NCBI RefSeq assembly: GCF_016862775.1
Contig: NZ_BONP01000002.1
Coordinates: forward strand, 124,001 to 188,000
DNA length: 64,000 bases
DNA from: Cellulomonas phragmiteti
GTDB lineage: Bacteria > Actinomycetota > Actinomycetes > Actinomycetales > Cellulomonadaceae
Direction: 5' to 3'
How positions within the stretch are numbered: position 1 is the stretch's first letter; the number at the start of each line of letters is the position of its first letter. Below, piece by piece: positions 7,477 to 15,572 of the stretch. Below the pieces are notes generated by a model. The model worked only from the letters and a program-made list of their open reading frames with translations. It was not told the origin of the DNA and searched no databases. A program made the position numbers and the translations under genes.

Positions 7477-8769
7477 ATGCGTGGGCGCAGCAGCGCCGGC
7501 GTGGTGTGGGGGGCGGCTGCACTCACCTACCTCGTCGCCGTCGTGCACCGCACGGCGCTCGGCGTCGCGGGCGTCGAGGCCATCGACCGCTTCGACCTCG
7601 CCGCCACCGGGCTGGCGATGTTCTCGGTGCTCCAGCTCACCGTCTACGCGGTCCTGCAGATCCCCGCCGGGCAGCTGCTCGACAGGTTCGGCCCCCGCGT
7701 GCTCATCGCCACCGGCTCGGGTGTCATGGCGGCGGGCCAGGGCCTGCTCGCCCTGGCGGACGACGTCCCGCTGGCCCTCGCCGCCCGGGTCCTCATCGGC
7801 GCCGGCGACGCGGCCATCTTCATCAGCGCGTGCCGGCTCATCGCCGAGCGGTTCCCCGCCCGGCAGGTCCCGGTGATGGTCCAGGTGACCGGGCTCGTGG
7901 GCCAGTCCGGGCAGATCGTGTCCGCGCTCGTCGTGGCGTGGGTGCTGCACACCCGCGGGTGGGGCGTCACCTTCGGGGCCCTCGCCGCGCTGGGGGTGGC
8001 CGTGACCGTCGCCGCGGCGCTGGGGCTCGGTCCGCGAGCGCCCCGTCCCGTCGAGCGCGCCGCACGCGAGCGGTTCGTGCACGCGGTGCGCGCCGCCGCG
8101 CTGCCGGCGGGCACCCGCCTGGGGTTCTGGTCGCACTTCGTCACCCCGTTCTCGTTCAACGTGGTGGGCATGCTGTGGGGCGTGCCGTTCTTCGTCACCG
8201 CGCAGGGACGCACGCCCACCGAGGCGGGCGTGCTGCTCACCGCGATGACGCTGTCCGCGATGACGACGGGCCCGCTCGTCGGCCGGTGGACCTCCCGCCA
8301 CCCGCTGCGGCGGTCGTGGGTGGTGCTCGCGTCGGCGGCCGCGACGCTCGTCGCCTGGGTGTGGCTGCTCGCGCCCTCCACCCCCCGGCCGTTCACCCAG
8401 CTCGTCGTGTTCGCCGTCGTCATCGGCGCCGGCGGCCCCGTCTCGCTCGTCGGCATCGACTACGCCCGCACGTTCTCGGCCACCGACCGTCTCGGCACGG
8501 CCACCGGGTTCGTCAACACCGGGGGGTTCGTCTCGACCATCGTCGGCGTGCTCGCGGTGGGCGTGGTGCTCGAGCTCGTCTCCCCGCCCGGCGCCGCGGT
8601 GTACTCCCTGGACGCGTACCGGCTCGCCTTCGCCGTGCTGCTCCTGCCCTGGGTCGTCGGCGTCGTCGGCGTCCTGCACAGCCGGCGCCGCACGCGCGCG
8701 GCGCTCAGCGCGGCCGGGACCCCGGTGCCCCCGCTGCGCGAGGTGGTGCGCCGGCGGCGCACGCCGTGA
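7477..8769 (+). CDS. MFS transporter
   Basis: A 430-residue integral membrane protein with about 12 hydrophobic helices. The loop QIPAGQLLDRFGPRVL after helix 2 is the major-facilitator signature (GxLxDRxGxR type), and a central basic loop separates two six-helix halves. Substrate cannot be read from sequence; the length and features fit drug/metabolite or nitrate/sugar-phosphate groups. A GGAGGGA lies about 5 bases before the ATG. Its TGA overlaps the GTG of the next transporter gene (GTGA), so the two are probably translated together. Confidence 0.9.
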   Translation: MRGRSSAGVVWGAAALTYLVAVVHRTALGVAGVEAIDRFDLAATGLAMFSVLQLTVYAVLQIPAGQLLDRFGPRVLIATGSGVMAAGQGLLALADDVPLALAARVLIGAGDAAIFISACRLIAERFPARQVPVMVQVTGLVGQSGQIVSALVVAWVLHTRGWGVTFGALAALGVAVTVAAALGLGPRAPRPVERAARERFVHAVRAAALPAGTRLGFWSHFVTPFSFNVVGMLWGVPFFVTAQGRTPTEAGVLLTAMTLSAMTTGPLVGRWTSRHPLRRSWVVLASAAATLVAWVWLLAPSTPRPFTQLVVFAVVIGAGGPVSLVGIDYARTFSATDRLGTATGFVNTGGFVSTIVGVLAVGVVLELVSPPGAAVYSLDAYRLAFAVLLLPWVVGVVGVLHSRRRTRAALSAAGTPVPPLREVVRRRRTP

Positions 8770-9908
8770 CCCGCACCCTGCCGATCGGGGCGGCGCTGCT
8801 GGCCGCGGGCCTGCTGGCGCTGCTCACCGGCGTGCTGCCGGCCGCCGCGGCGCTCGCCCTCGTCGACCGCGTCTGGCCGGTGCTCACCTTCGTCGTGGCG
8901 ATCACCGTCGTCACCGAGCTGGCCGCCGGCGCCGGCCTGTTCGGGGCCGTCGGGGCCGTCGTCGCCCGCCGCGCCCGCGGCCGCACGCCGCTGCTGTGGG
9001 CCGGGGTCGTCGCGCTGGCGGTCACGTGCACCGTGTTCCTGTCCCTGGACACCACGGCCGTCCTGCTGACGCCCGTGGTGCTGTCGGTGGCCGCGCACGC
9101 CCGGCTCGACCCGCGACCGTTCGCCCTGGTCACCGTGTGGCTCGCCAACACCGGGTCCCTGCTGCTGCCCGTCTCCAACCTCACGAACCTGCTCGCGACG
9201 CACCACGTCGGAGGGGTCCGGGAGTTCGTCGCGCTCACGTGGGCGCCGGCGCTGGCCTGCGTCGTGGTGCCCGTGGCCGTCGTCGCCGTCCTGCACCGCC
9301 GGCGGCTGCGCGGCACGTTCGAGGTCGACGAGCCGACGCCGGCGACGGACCCGGTCCTGCTGCGGTGGAGCGCCGGGGTGGTGGCCCTGCTCCTGGTCGC
9401 GCTGGTCAGCGGCGCCCCGGTGTGGGCACCCGCGTCCGCAGCGGCCGTCGTGCTGCTCGCCGTGACGGCCCGCCGGCGGCCCGGCACGCTCACGGCCGGG
9501 CTGGTGCCGTGGCCGCTCCTGGTGTTCGCCTCCGGCCTCTTCCTGGCCGCGGAGGCCGTGCAGGAGGCCGGCCTGCGCGCGGTCCTCGAGCAGGACCTCA
9601 CCGGACGCGGCCCGTGGACGCTCGCCGCCGCGGGGCTGCTCGGCGCGAACCTCGTCAACAACCTGCCCGCGTACCTCGTGCTCGAGCCCGCCGCGGCCCA
9701 CGACCCGCGGCTGCTGGTCGCGCTGCTCGTCGGGGTCAACGCGGGGCCGCTGATCACCCCGTGGGCGTCGCTCGCGACCCTGCTGTGGCACCGGGCGCTG
9801 GTCCGCGCGGGGGTGGACGTGCCGTGGGGCCGCTACGCGCTGCTCGGCCTGGTCGTCGCTCCGCTGACCGTGGCCGCCGGCGTCGGCGCGCTGGTGGTCG
9901 CGACCTGA
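8766..9908 (+). CDS. SLC13 / ArsB-like ion permease
   Basis: A 380-residue membrane protein with about ten hydrophobic helices. Two internally related segments, VWLANTGSLLLPVSNLTNLLA (about residues 122-142) and ANLVNNLPAYLVLEPA (about 296-311), carry the asparagine-rich re-entrant motifs of the ion-transporter superfamily (arsenite permease ArsB, SLC13, NhaD). Transported ion is unknown; no ars genes are nearby. The GTG start overlaps the stop of the upstream MFS gene by four bases and gives a start at the first membrane helix. Confidence 0.8.
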   Translation: MTRTLPIGAALLAAGLLALLTGVLPAAAALALVDRVWPVLTFVVAITVVTELAAGAGLFGAVGAVVARRARGRTPLLWAGVVALAVTCTVFLSLDTTAVLLTPVVLSVAAHARLDPRPFALVTVWLANTGSLLLPVSNLTNLLATHHVGGVREFVALTWAPALACVVVPVAVVAVLHRRRLRGTFEVDEPTPATDPVLLRWSAGVVALLLVALVSGAPVWAPASAAAVVLLAVTARRRPGTLTAGLVPWPLLVFASGLFLAAEAVQEAGLRAVLEQDLTGRGPWTLAAAGLLGANLVNNLPAYLVLEPAAAHDPRLLVALLVGVNAGPLITPWASLATLLWHRALVRAGVDVPWGRYALLGLVVAPLTVAAGVGALVVAT

Positions 9909-9943
9909 GCCCCGGCCCCGGCCGGGCGGGGTAGGTTCGGTCG

Positions 9944-10168
9944 ATGGACCCGGTGGATCCCGCGCTCGCCGGCGTGCGCGCCTACCTCAGCCACCTCGAC
10001 GGCTGCGAGGTCGTCGTGCGCACGCTGTCCGGCGGCGAGTACGTCGGGCCGCTGTCGTGCCTGCTGTCCGGCAACGTGGTCTTCGTCGGGCCGTCCGGCG
10101 CTGCTCCGTGCATCCGCATCGACGCCGTCGAGTCGGTCCTGCTGCTCCGTGGTGAGCCGGGCCGGTAG
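9944..10168 (+). CDS. Small hypothetical protein, possibly an SH3/Sm-like barrel
   Basis: A 74-residue protein. Its alternating hydrophobic pattern (CEVVVRTLSGGEYVGPLSC, then NVVFVG and CIRIDAVESVLLL) suggests five short beta strands as in Sm/LSm or small SH3-like domains, where the LSGG-Y-G turn and final RID-V-SV strand are common. It has four cysteines, none in a CxxC pair. I do not recognise a named family. It follows the permease by 35 bases; no clear ribosome-binding site precedes the ATG. Confidence 0.6.
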   Translation: MDPVDPALAGVRAYLSHLDGCEVVVRTLSGGEYVGPLSCLLSGNVVFVGPSGAAPCIRIDAVESVLLLRGEPGR

Positions 10169-10271
10169 TCGCGCACCGGCCCGCCGCGCCCGCCGCGGCG
10201 CCGGACCGGGGCCACCGCGGGGCCCGGTCCGACGACCGCGAACAGGCGGCGCATCGTGAGAACGCTCCCTC

Positions 10272-10391
10272 TCAGTGGGCCTTGCAGCAGGGAGCCGCGA
10301 CCACGGAGGGGGCGGCGGATGCGCTGGTGGTACCGACGAAACCGGCGAGGGCGACGACGACGGCAACGGCGGCAACGGTGAGCTTGTTCAT
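10272..10391 (-). CDS. 39-residue secreted peptide precursor ending in PCCKAH; candidate signalling peptide
   Basis: The ORF begins MNKLTVAAVAVVVALAG, a short basic start plus hydrophobic core, followed by a likely signal-peptidase site after SASA. Cleavage there would release about 13 residues ending APCCKAH, with adjacent cysteines and a C-terminal histidine. An AAGGGG lies about 8 bases before the ATG, a good ribosome-binding site. The gene follows an XRE-TPR regulator on the same strand after a terminator-like hairpin, and a perfect 12-bp-arm inverted repeat sits just upstream of its ribosome-binding site. It could be a pheromone, a metal-binding peptide or a modified peptide. It is too short for most gene callers. 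Confidence 0.65.
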   Translation of the reverse strand: MNKLTVAAVAVVVALAGFVGTTSASAAPSVVAAPCCKAH

Positions 10392-10409
10392 GATGGGACC
10401 CCTTCGGGA

Positions 10410-10436
10410 CGGTGTGTCGGACTCTCCGACACACCG
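10410..10436. promoter_or_regulatory. Perfect inverted repeat upstream of the peptide gene (candidate operator or RNA hairpin)
   Basis: CGGTGTGTCGGA, a 3-base loop CTC, then TCCGACACACCG: 12-bp arms with no mismatch. Its near edge is 19 bases from the peptide ATG, just upstream of the AAGGGG ribosome-binding site. It could bind the neighbouring XRE regulator as a dimer, or fold in the mRNA and affect translation. Confidence 0.65.
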
Positions 10437-10505
10437 GCATGGTCCCCAGGGGGATGTCGTGACCGCAATGACTAACGCAAGTCCGGGGTAGACGCGCCCG
10501 GGTCG

Positions 10506-10538
10506 GACGTCACCCGGGCGTGTCGTCCGGGTGACGTC
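10506..10538 (-). terminator. 12-bp-arm hairpin downstream of the XRE-TPR gene
   Basis: GACGTCACCCGG and CCGGGTGACGTC pair perfectly across a 9-base loop, 23 bases after the XRE gene stop. No T-tract. It separates the regulator from the peptide gene, implying that the latter has its own promoter between about 10437 and 10505. Confidence 0.6.
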
Positions 10539-10560
10539 GGCGTGGTCCTGCGGCCGACGA

Positions 10561-11856
10561 TCAGGGGTGGGTCGTGCCCACCCCGGCGGCGTCGAGGGCA
10601 CGGCGGTACGCCTCGGCCACCCGCGCCCGGTCGTCGCCCGCGGCACGCAGCCGGTCGCCCAGACGACGCCAGGCGACGGCGCCCGTGCGCCCGGCGGGCA
10701 GGAGGTCCAGACGGTCCTGGACCTGGCGGTAGGCCTTGAGCGCGGCGGTGCGCTCGCCGGCGGCCAGCAGCACGTCGCCGAGGACCTCGTGCGCGGCGGC
10801 GGCGTCGCGCCGCTCGCCCGCCGAGAGCATCTCGGCGGCGCGGGCCGCGTGCACCAGCGCGGGCCGGTTCTGCCCGAGCAGCAGCAGGGCGCGTGCCCGG
10901 ATGGTGGCCGCACGCGCGAGCTCGACGTGCGACTCGCCGACCTCCAGGGCGGTGCCCGCCGCGTCGAGCTCGGCGAGCGCCTCGCGCGGACGCGCGGGGG
11001 TGACCTGGAGCAGCAGCTGCGCGAGGTCGAGCCGCAGCCGCGGCACGTCGCGCTCGGCCTCCTCGCCACCGGCGATCGCCAGCGCCGCGCGCAGGTGCGC
11101 CAGCGCGTCGTCGGCGTCGCCGAACGCGTCGTCGACGAACGCCAGGTTCCAGTGCACCGACCACACGGCGCGGGCGGAGCCGTGCACGAGCGCGCGGGCG
11201 AGCAGGTCCGCGCCGCGGACGCGCGCGTACGTCACGTCGCCCCGCGCGACGTACGCCCACACGAGCGTCGACTCGAGACGGAAGACCTCGTCGGTCCCCG
11301 CCGCGGACGTGGCGAGCACCCGCAGGTGGTCCTCACCGGCGTGGACGGCCCCGTGCAGGTCCCCCGCCTCGGTGAGGGCCATGACCAGACGCGTGGCGGC
11401 GTAGGCGGCTCGCTGGGGCCGGTGTCCGTCGACGAGGCGGCGCGTGGTGTCGGCCAGGACGTGCGCGGACGCCTCGAGGTCGCCGGCGAGGTCCAGCGCC
11501 TCGGCGTGGGCGAGCAGGACGCGGGCGCTCTGGTCGACGTCGAGGGAGTCGAGCTCGACGGTGGCGAGCTCGGCCACGGCCTCGCTCGCCCGCCCGGCGC
11601 GCACGAGCTGGCGCGCACGCACGACCGACGCCTCGGACGCCTGGTACGCGGGCGAGCGGTCGCCCTGCTCGAGGTACGTCGACGTCACCCCGAGGGCGCG
11701 GGCCAGTCGCTCGAGGGCGCCGTCGCCCGGGCCCCGGACACCGCGCTCGAGGTGCGAGACGTAGCTGGGGTGCATCATCGCCGCGCGGGCGAGATCGGCC
11801 TGCGACAGGCCGGAGCGCTCACGGGCGTCGCGGATACGTTCACTGACAGGGTGCAC
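10561..11856 (-). CDS. XRE-family regulator with TPR-like helical repeats (RRNPP-like architecture)
   Basis: A 431-residue protein. Residues about 4-58 form a lambda-repressor-type HTH (GLSQADLARAAMMHPSYVSHLERG). The remaining about 360 residues are all alpha-helical, with TPR-like pairs such as AELARAATIRARALLLLGQNRPALVHAARA and RTAALKAYRQVQDRL. This HTH plus TPR order and length are typical of peptide-binding RRNPP regulators (PlcR, PrgX, NprR), though TPR-bearing XRE proteins in actinobacteria are not all peptide receptors. GTG at 11856 puts the HTH at the very N-terminus. GTG at 11916 would overlap the CPBP protease stop (GTGA) and add 20 unconserved residues. A small exported peptide gene lies directly downstream. 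Confidence 0.85.
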   Translation of the reverse strand: MHPVSERIRDARERSGLSQADLARAAMMHPSYVSHLERGVRGPGDGALERLARALGVTSTYLEQGDRSPAYQASEASVVRARQLVRAGRASEAVAELATVELDSLDVDQSARVLLAHAEALDLAGDLEASAHVLADTTRRLVDGHRPQRAAYAATRLVMALTEAGDLHGAVHAGEDHLRVLATSAAGTDEVFRLESTLVWAYVARGDVTYARVRGADLLARALVHGSARAVWSVHWNLAFVDDAFGDADDALAHLRAALAIAGGEEAERDVPRLRLDLAQLLLQVTPARPREALAELDAAGTALEVGESHVELARAATIRARALLLLGQNRPALVHAARAAEMLSAGERRDAAAAHEVLGDVLLAAGERTAALKAYRQVQDRLDLLPAGRTGAVAWRRLGDRLRAAGDDRARVAEAYRRALDAAGVGTTHP

Positions 11857-11912
11857 GCCCTCACGATAGGGACCCGTCCGGCCGCACGGAAGAGGGGCGG
11901 CCTGTACTCCTG

Positions 11913-12959
11913 TCACGAAGGCGGTGACGGAACCGGCACGACCGGCCCGCCCGGACCCGCGGGGAGCGCGCCGGCGGTCCCGGGCGGCGCGCCCGCCGAC
12001 GCGCCGTCCGAGACTCCGGCGGGCGGCGGGACGGGCGGGTCCACCACCCGGACCCGGGCCACCCGCGAGCGCCGGACCAGCACCTCGACCAGTGCGACGT
12101 ACACCAGCGTCGACGCCGTCGAGACCGCCAGGGCCACCGGCGGGATGTCGACGACGTCGAGGTCCACGAGGCTCACGGACCCCAGGCCGAACACGACGAC
12201 GTTGTTGACGACGTGCGCCGCGGCCGCCGCCTCAAGACCACCCGTCCGCCACACCAACCACCCCATCGCGATCGCCCAGACGGCGGTGTCGACCATGGCC
12301 AGCCCCACGTAGGTGTGCCCCGCGACGAACAGCGGGACCGGCAGCAGGATCGCGAACGCGGGGTGCCGCAGCCACGCGCCCAGCGTCTGCACGAGGTAGC
12401 CGCGGAACACCACCTCCTCGGCCACGCACTGCGCGGGCACGAGCAGCAGCACCAGCCCGACGAACACCCACGTCGTGCCGTCCGGGCGGGGCTGCCACGG
12501 TGTGCCCGCGGCGGCGGCGAGCGCGGCGTCGGCCCCCTGCACGACGAGGGCGAGCACCGCCGACAGGGCCAGGCAGCGTGCCGCCCACCCCCAGCGCACC
12601 CGTCCCGTCACGGAGGCGAGCAGGCCGACGGGTCGCGCACCGAGCAGCCGGGCGGCCACGAGGACGGCCGGCAGCATCGCGATGATGCTCAGCATCGCGA
12701 GCGTGAACACGAACGGGTCGCGCAGGTCCGTCACGTCCAGCGCGCCGAGCCGCTCGAGACCGCCGGGCCCCGACGTGAGCGACGCGACCGTCAGGACGAC
12801 CACGCCCGCGCCGAGGAGGGCGACGTACAGGGCACCCGCCAGCAGGCCGACGAGCAGCGGCCGCCACCACCGGGCACCCGGGCGGGTCCGCGCGAGGCGG
12901 TGGTAGGCGTAGGTGCCGGGCACCTGGTCCGGGTCGACGACGACGTGCGTGCTGCTCAC
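11913..12959 (-). CDS. CPBP-family intramembrane metalloprotease
   Basis: A 348-residue protein with about eight hydrophobic helices. It carries the CPBP (Rce1-like, ABI) motifs: EEVVFRGYL at about residue 181, a following histidine in LFVAGHTYVG, and HVVNN near residue 250; these glutamate and histidine residues bind the metal in the family. Bacterial members include bacteriocin self-immunity and peptide- or membrane-protein-processing proteases. Starts at GTG 12959 with a GAGG upstream. It lies directly before the XRE-TPR gene on the same strand and is divergent from the radical SAM gene. A long Pro/Ala-rich cytoplasmic tail follows the last helix. Confidence 0.88.
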   Translation of the reverse strand: MSSTHVVVDPDQVPGTYAYHRLARTRPGARWWRPLLVGLLAGALYVALLGAGVVVLTVASLTSGPGGLERLGALDVTDLRDPFVFTLAMLSIIAMLPAVLVAARLLGARPVGLLASVTGRVRWGWAARCLALSAVLALVVQGADAALAAAAGTPWQPRPDGTTWVFVGLVLLLVPAQCVAEEVVFRGYLVQTLGAWLRHPAFAILLPVPLFVAGHTYVGLAMVDTAVWAIAMGWLVWRTGGLEAAAAAHVVNNVVVFGLGSVSLVDLDVVDIPPVALAVSTASTLVYVALVEVLVRRSRVARVRVVDPPVPPPAGVSDGASAGAPPGTAGALPAGPGGPVVPVPSPPS

Positions 12960-13029
12960 CGCACCATCCTCGCCCGTCCAGGGACGCTCGTCCCGAGGGT
13001 CGGGCCGCGGGCGGGTGTCGAATGCGGCC

Positions 13030-14220
13030 ATGCGCCCGCACGGCCCCGTCGTCCGCACCGTCCGCCACGACCCGGCCGACCGGCCGCTCCTCGTCATCTG
13101 GGAGGCGACGCGCGCGTGCGCGCTCTCGTGCGTGCACTGCCGCGCCGAGGCGCAGCCGCTGCGGCACCCCGACGAGCTGGACACCGCCGAGGCGACCGAC
13201 CTGCTCCACCAGGTCGCCGCCTTCGGCAGGCCCGCGCCGATCGTCGTCATCACGGGCGGCGACTGCTTCGAGCGGGAGGACCTCACCGAGCTGGTCCGGC
13301 GCGGGCGGGCGCTGGGCCTGGCGGTCGCCGTGTCCCCGTCCGGCACGGCCCGGCTGGACCGCGCGGCGCTGGTGGGCCTGCAGGAGGCCGGCGTGACGGC
13401 CATGTCGCTGTCGCTCGACGGGGCGACGGCCGCGGTGCACGACGGGTTCCGGCGCGTGCCCGGGACGTTCGACCGCACGCTCGAGGCGTGGGCCACGGCC
13501 CGCGAGCTGGGCTTGAAGGTGCAGGTCAACTCGACGATGTCGAGCCGCACGGTGCACGAGCTCCCGGACCTCGCGGCGCTGGTGCGGGCGCGGGGCGCGA
13601 TGACGTGGAGCGCGTTCATGCTCGTCCCGATGGGGCGCGGCACGGACCTCGGGACGCTGACGCCGGCCCAGGCCGAGGACGTCATGAACTACCTCTACGA
13701 CCTCGGCCCGCACGTGCCGGTCAAGACGACCGAGGGCCACCACTTCCGCCGCGTGTCCCTGCAGCGCGCCGTGCTGGCCGCGCGCGGGGTGGACCACGTG
13801 ACCGCCCTCGGCCTGGGCGACCTGTACGCCGAGCTCACGGCGCGCACCGCCGCGTTCGGCTGGGGCGACGGCGGCCGCACCCGCCGCCCGCCGGTCAACG
13901 TCAACGCCGGCTACGGCTTCGTCTTCGTGTCGCACGTCGGCACGGTCCACCCGTCGGGGTTCCTGCCCGTCGCGGCCGGCGACGTGCGCACCCGGCCGCT
14001 GACGGAGATCTACCGCACGTCGGAGCTGTTCACGGGCCTGCGGGACCCCGACCGGCTCACCGGCCGGTGCGGCGCGTGCGAGTTCGGCCGCGTCTGCGGG
14101 GGGTCGCGCTCGCGGGCCTACGCGGCCGGAGGCGACCCGTACGGCCCGGACCCGCTGTGCGGGTACGAGCCCGGCACGTTCCCCTACCCGCAGGACGTCG
14201 CGGAGCTGCTGACGGCGTGA
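13030..14220 (+). CDS. Radical SAM / SPASM-domain enzyme
   Basis: The motif CALSCVHC at about residues 35-42 is the CxxxCxxC that binds the catalytic [4Fe-4S] cluster and S-adenosylmethionine; VITGGDCFER follows as the GGE-like region. The C-terminus has a cysteine set (CGACEFGRVCGG, then PLCGYEP) typical of a SPASM domain with extra clusters. The start RPLLVIWEATRACALSCVHC resembles the TIGR04053 group, related to heme-maturation enzymes (NirJ/AhbC-like). SPASM enzymes also modify peptides, so the small Cys-Cys peptide 2.6 kb away is of interest, but no direct link is visible. Start is the second of two ATGs, in the conserved frame. Confidence 0.88.
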   Translation: MRPHGPVVRTVRHDPADRPLLVIWEATRACALSCVHCRAEAQPLRHPDELDTAEATDLLHQVAAFGRPAPIVVITGGDCFEREDLTELVRRGRALGLAVAVSPSGTARLDRAALVGLQEAGVTAMSLSLDGATAAVHDGFRRVPGTFDRTLEAWATARELGLKVQVNSTMSSRTVHELPDLAALVRARGAMTWSAFMLVPMGRGTDLGTLTPAQAEDVMNYLYDLGPHVPVKTTEGHHFRRVSLQRAVLAARGVDHVTALGLGDLYAELTARTAAFGWGDGGRTRRPPVNVNAGYGFVFVSHVGTVHPSGFLPVAAGDVRTRPLTEIYRTSELFTGLRDPDRLTGRCGACEFGRVCGGSRSRAYAAGGDPYGPDPLCGYEPGTFPYPQDVAELLTA

Positions 14221-14318
14221 GCGACGCCCGGTCGTCGTCCCCGCGACCGGCGTCGCGGCCCGCGGGGTCGTCCGTGCGACCGATCCGACCGTGACGGCGT
14301 GCGGCCTAGCATCGCGAC

Positions 14319-15572
14319 GTGACCTCGACGCCCGACCTCGCGGCGCCCGAGCCGAGCCGTGCGCGGCGCGTCTGGGCGCACACGTGGCGCCTGCTGGTCG
14401 CGATCGGGATCTTCGGCTGGACCGGTGGGCTCCTGTACGGCTTCGGGCTGCGGGCGGAGACGGGCCTGGAGATGCGGGACACCGCGACGGCGTGGCTGGT
14501 GCTCGACGTGGTCCTGCTGGTGGTGTGCGCCGTGCTGTACGTGCTGCGCCACCGGGCCCCGCTGCCGATCACGGGCGCCGTCGTGGTGCTGGGCTCGTTC
14601 TCGTTGTTCTCCGCCGGCGTGGTCATGCTCGCCGTGCTCTCGCTCGCGACGCGCCGCCGGTGGTCGGAGATCGGGCCCGTCGCGCTGCTGTGGCTCAGCT
14701 CCGCGCTGGTCAGCGAGCGGGTGCTCAGCACCTGGGTGGTGCCCTCCCAGACCAGCACGGTCTACTCGCTGTGGGGGGTCGGCGCGTCGGTGACCTTCAT
14801 CGCGCTCGTCGTGGTCACCGGCATGTTCATCGGCGGGCGGCGCGCACTGATCGCCTCGCTGCGCGAGCAGGCGGCGATCGCCCGGCGCGAGGTCGACGCC
14901 CGGGGGGACAGCGCCCGCGCCGCTGAGCGCAACCGGATCGCCCGGGAGATGCACGACGTGCTCGCGCACCGGCTCTCGCTGGTCGCGCTGCACTCCGGGG
15001 CGCTGGAGTACCGGGCAGGGCTGGAGCCCGAGCAGGTCCGTGCGACCGCCGCGGTCGTGCGGGAGAACGCCCACGCGGCCCTCGGCGAGCTGCGCGAGGT
15101 GCTGGGCCTGCTGCGCGACCCCGGCGCGACCGACGAGCAGTCGCGGCCCCAGCCGACGTTCGCCCAGGTCGGCGAGCTGGTGGACGGCACGCGCGCGGCG
15201 GGGTCCCCGGTGACGCTGGTCCTCGACCACGTCGCCGAGGACGAGCTGGCGCGGTTGCCGGTGGCGACCAGCCGCCACCTGTACCGCGTGGTGCAGGAGA
15301 CCCTGACCAACGCCCGCAAGCACGCCCCCGGCGCGCCCGTGCGGGTGCGGGTGCACGGGGCGCCGGGCGACCAGGTCCGCATCGAGGTGACCAACCCGGT
15401 GGCGCAGGAGCCGCCGCGGGCTCCGCTGCCGTCGTCGGGGTGGGGGCTGACAGGGCTGGCCGAGCGGCTGCGGCTCACCGGCGGCGGGATGGACGTGGAG
15501 CGCCGCGCGGACGGCACGTTCACGGTGCAGGCGTGGCTGCCGTGGGCGGCCGGGACGGAGGGGACGGCGTGA
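14319..15572 (+). CDS. NarL/DesK-type sensor histidine kinase
   Basis: A 417-residue protein with about five or six membrane helices in the first 185 residues. A HisKA_3 dimerisation helix follows, with the phospho-accepting histidine in AREMHDVLAHRLSLVALHSG (about residue 212). An HATPase domain comes next, with N-box QETLTNARKHAPG and G-box GWGLTGLAERL. No extracellular sensor domain is apparent, so it probably senses the membrane or an intramembrane signal. GTG start; its stop overlaps the response-regulator start (GTGA). Confidence 0.93.
   Translation: MTSTPDLAAPEPSRARRVWAHTWRLLVAIGIFGWTGGLLYGFGLRAETGLEMRDTATAWLVLDVVLLVVCAVLYVLRHRAPLPITGAVVVLGSFSLFSAGVVMLAVLSLATRRRWSEIGPVALLWLSSALVSERVLSTWVVPSQTSTVYSLWGVGASVTFIALVVVTGMFIGGRRALIASLREQAAIARREVDARGDSARAAERNRIAREMHDVLAHRLSLVALHSGALEYRAGLEPEQVRATAAVVRENAHAALGELREVLGLLRDPGATDEQSRPQPTFAQVGELVDGTRAAGSPVTLVLDHVAEDELARLPVATSRHLYRVVQETLTNARKHAPGAPVRVRVHGAPGDQVRIEVTNPVAQEPPRAPLPSSGWGLTGLAERLRLTGGGMDVERRADGTFTVQAWLPWAAGTEGTA

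Noticed and set aside
10275..10491. Plus-strand ORFs over the peptide gene
   Set aside because: Asp/Gly-rich or Ala/Thr-rich antisense shadows without ribosome-binding sites.
13030..14220. Calling the radical SAM enzyme a peptide maturase
   Set aside because: Its N-terminal pattern resembles a heme-related radical SAM/SPASM group and no precursor is adjacent, so only the general class is called.
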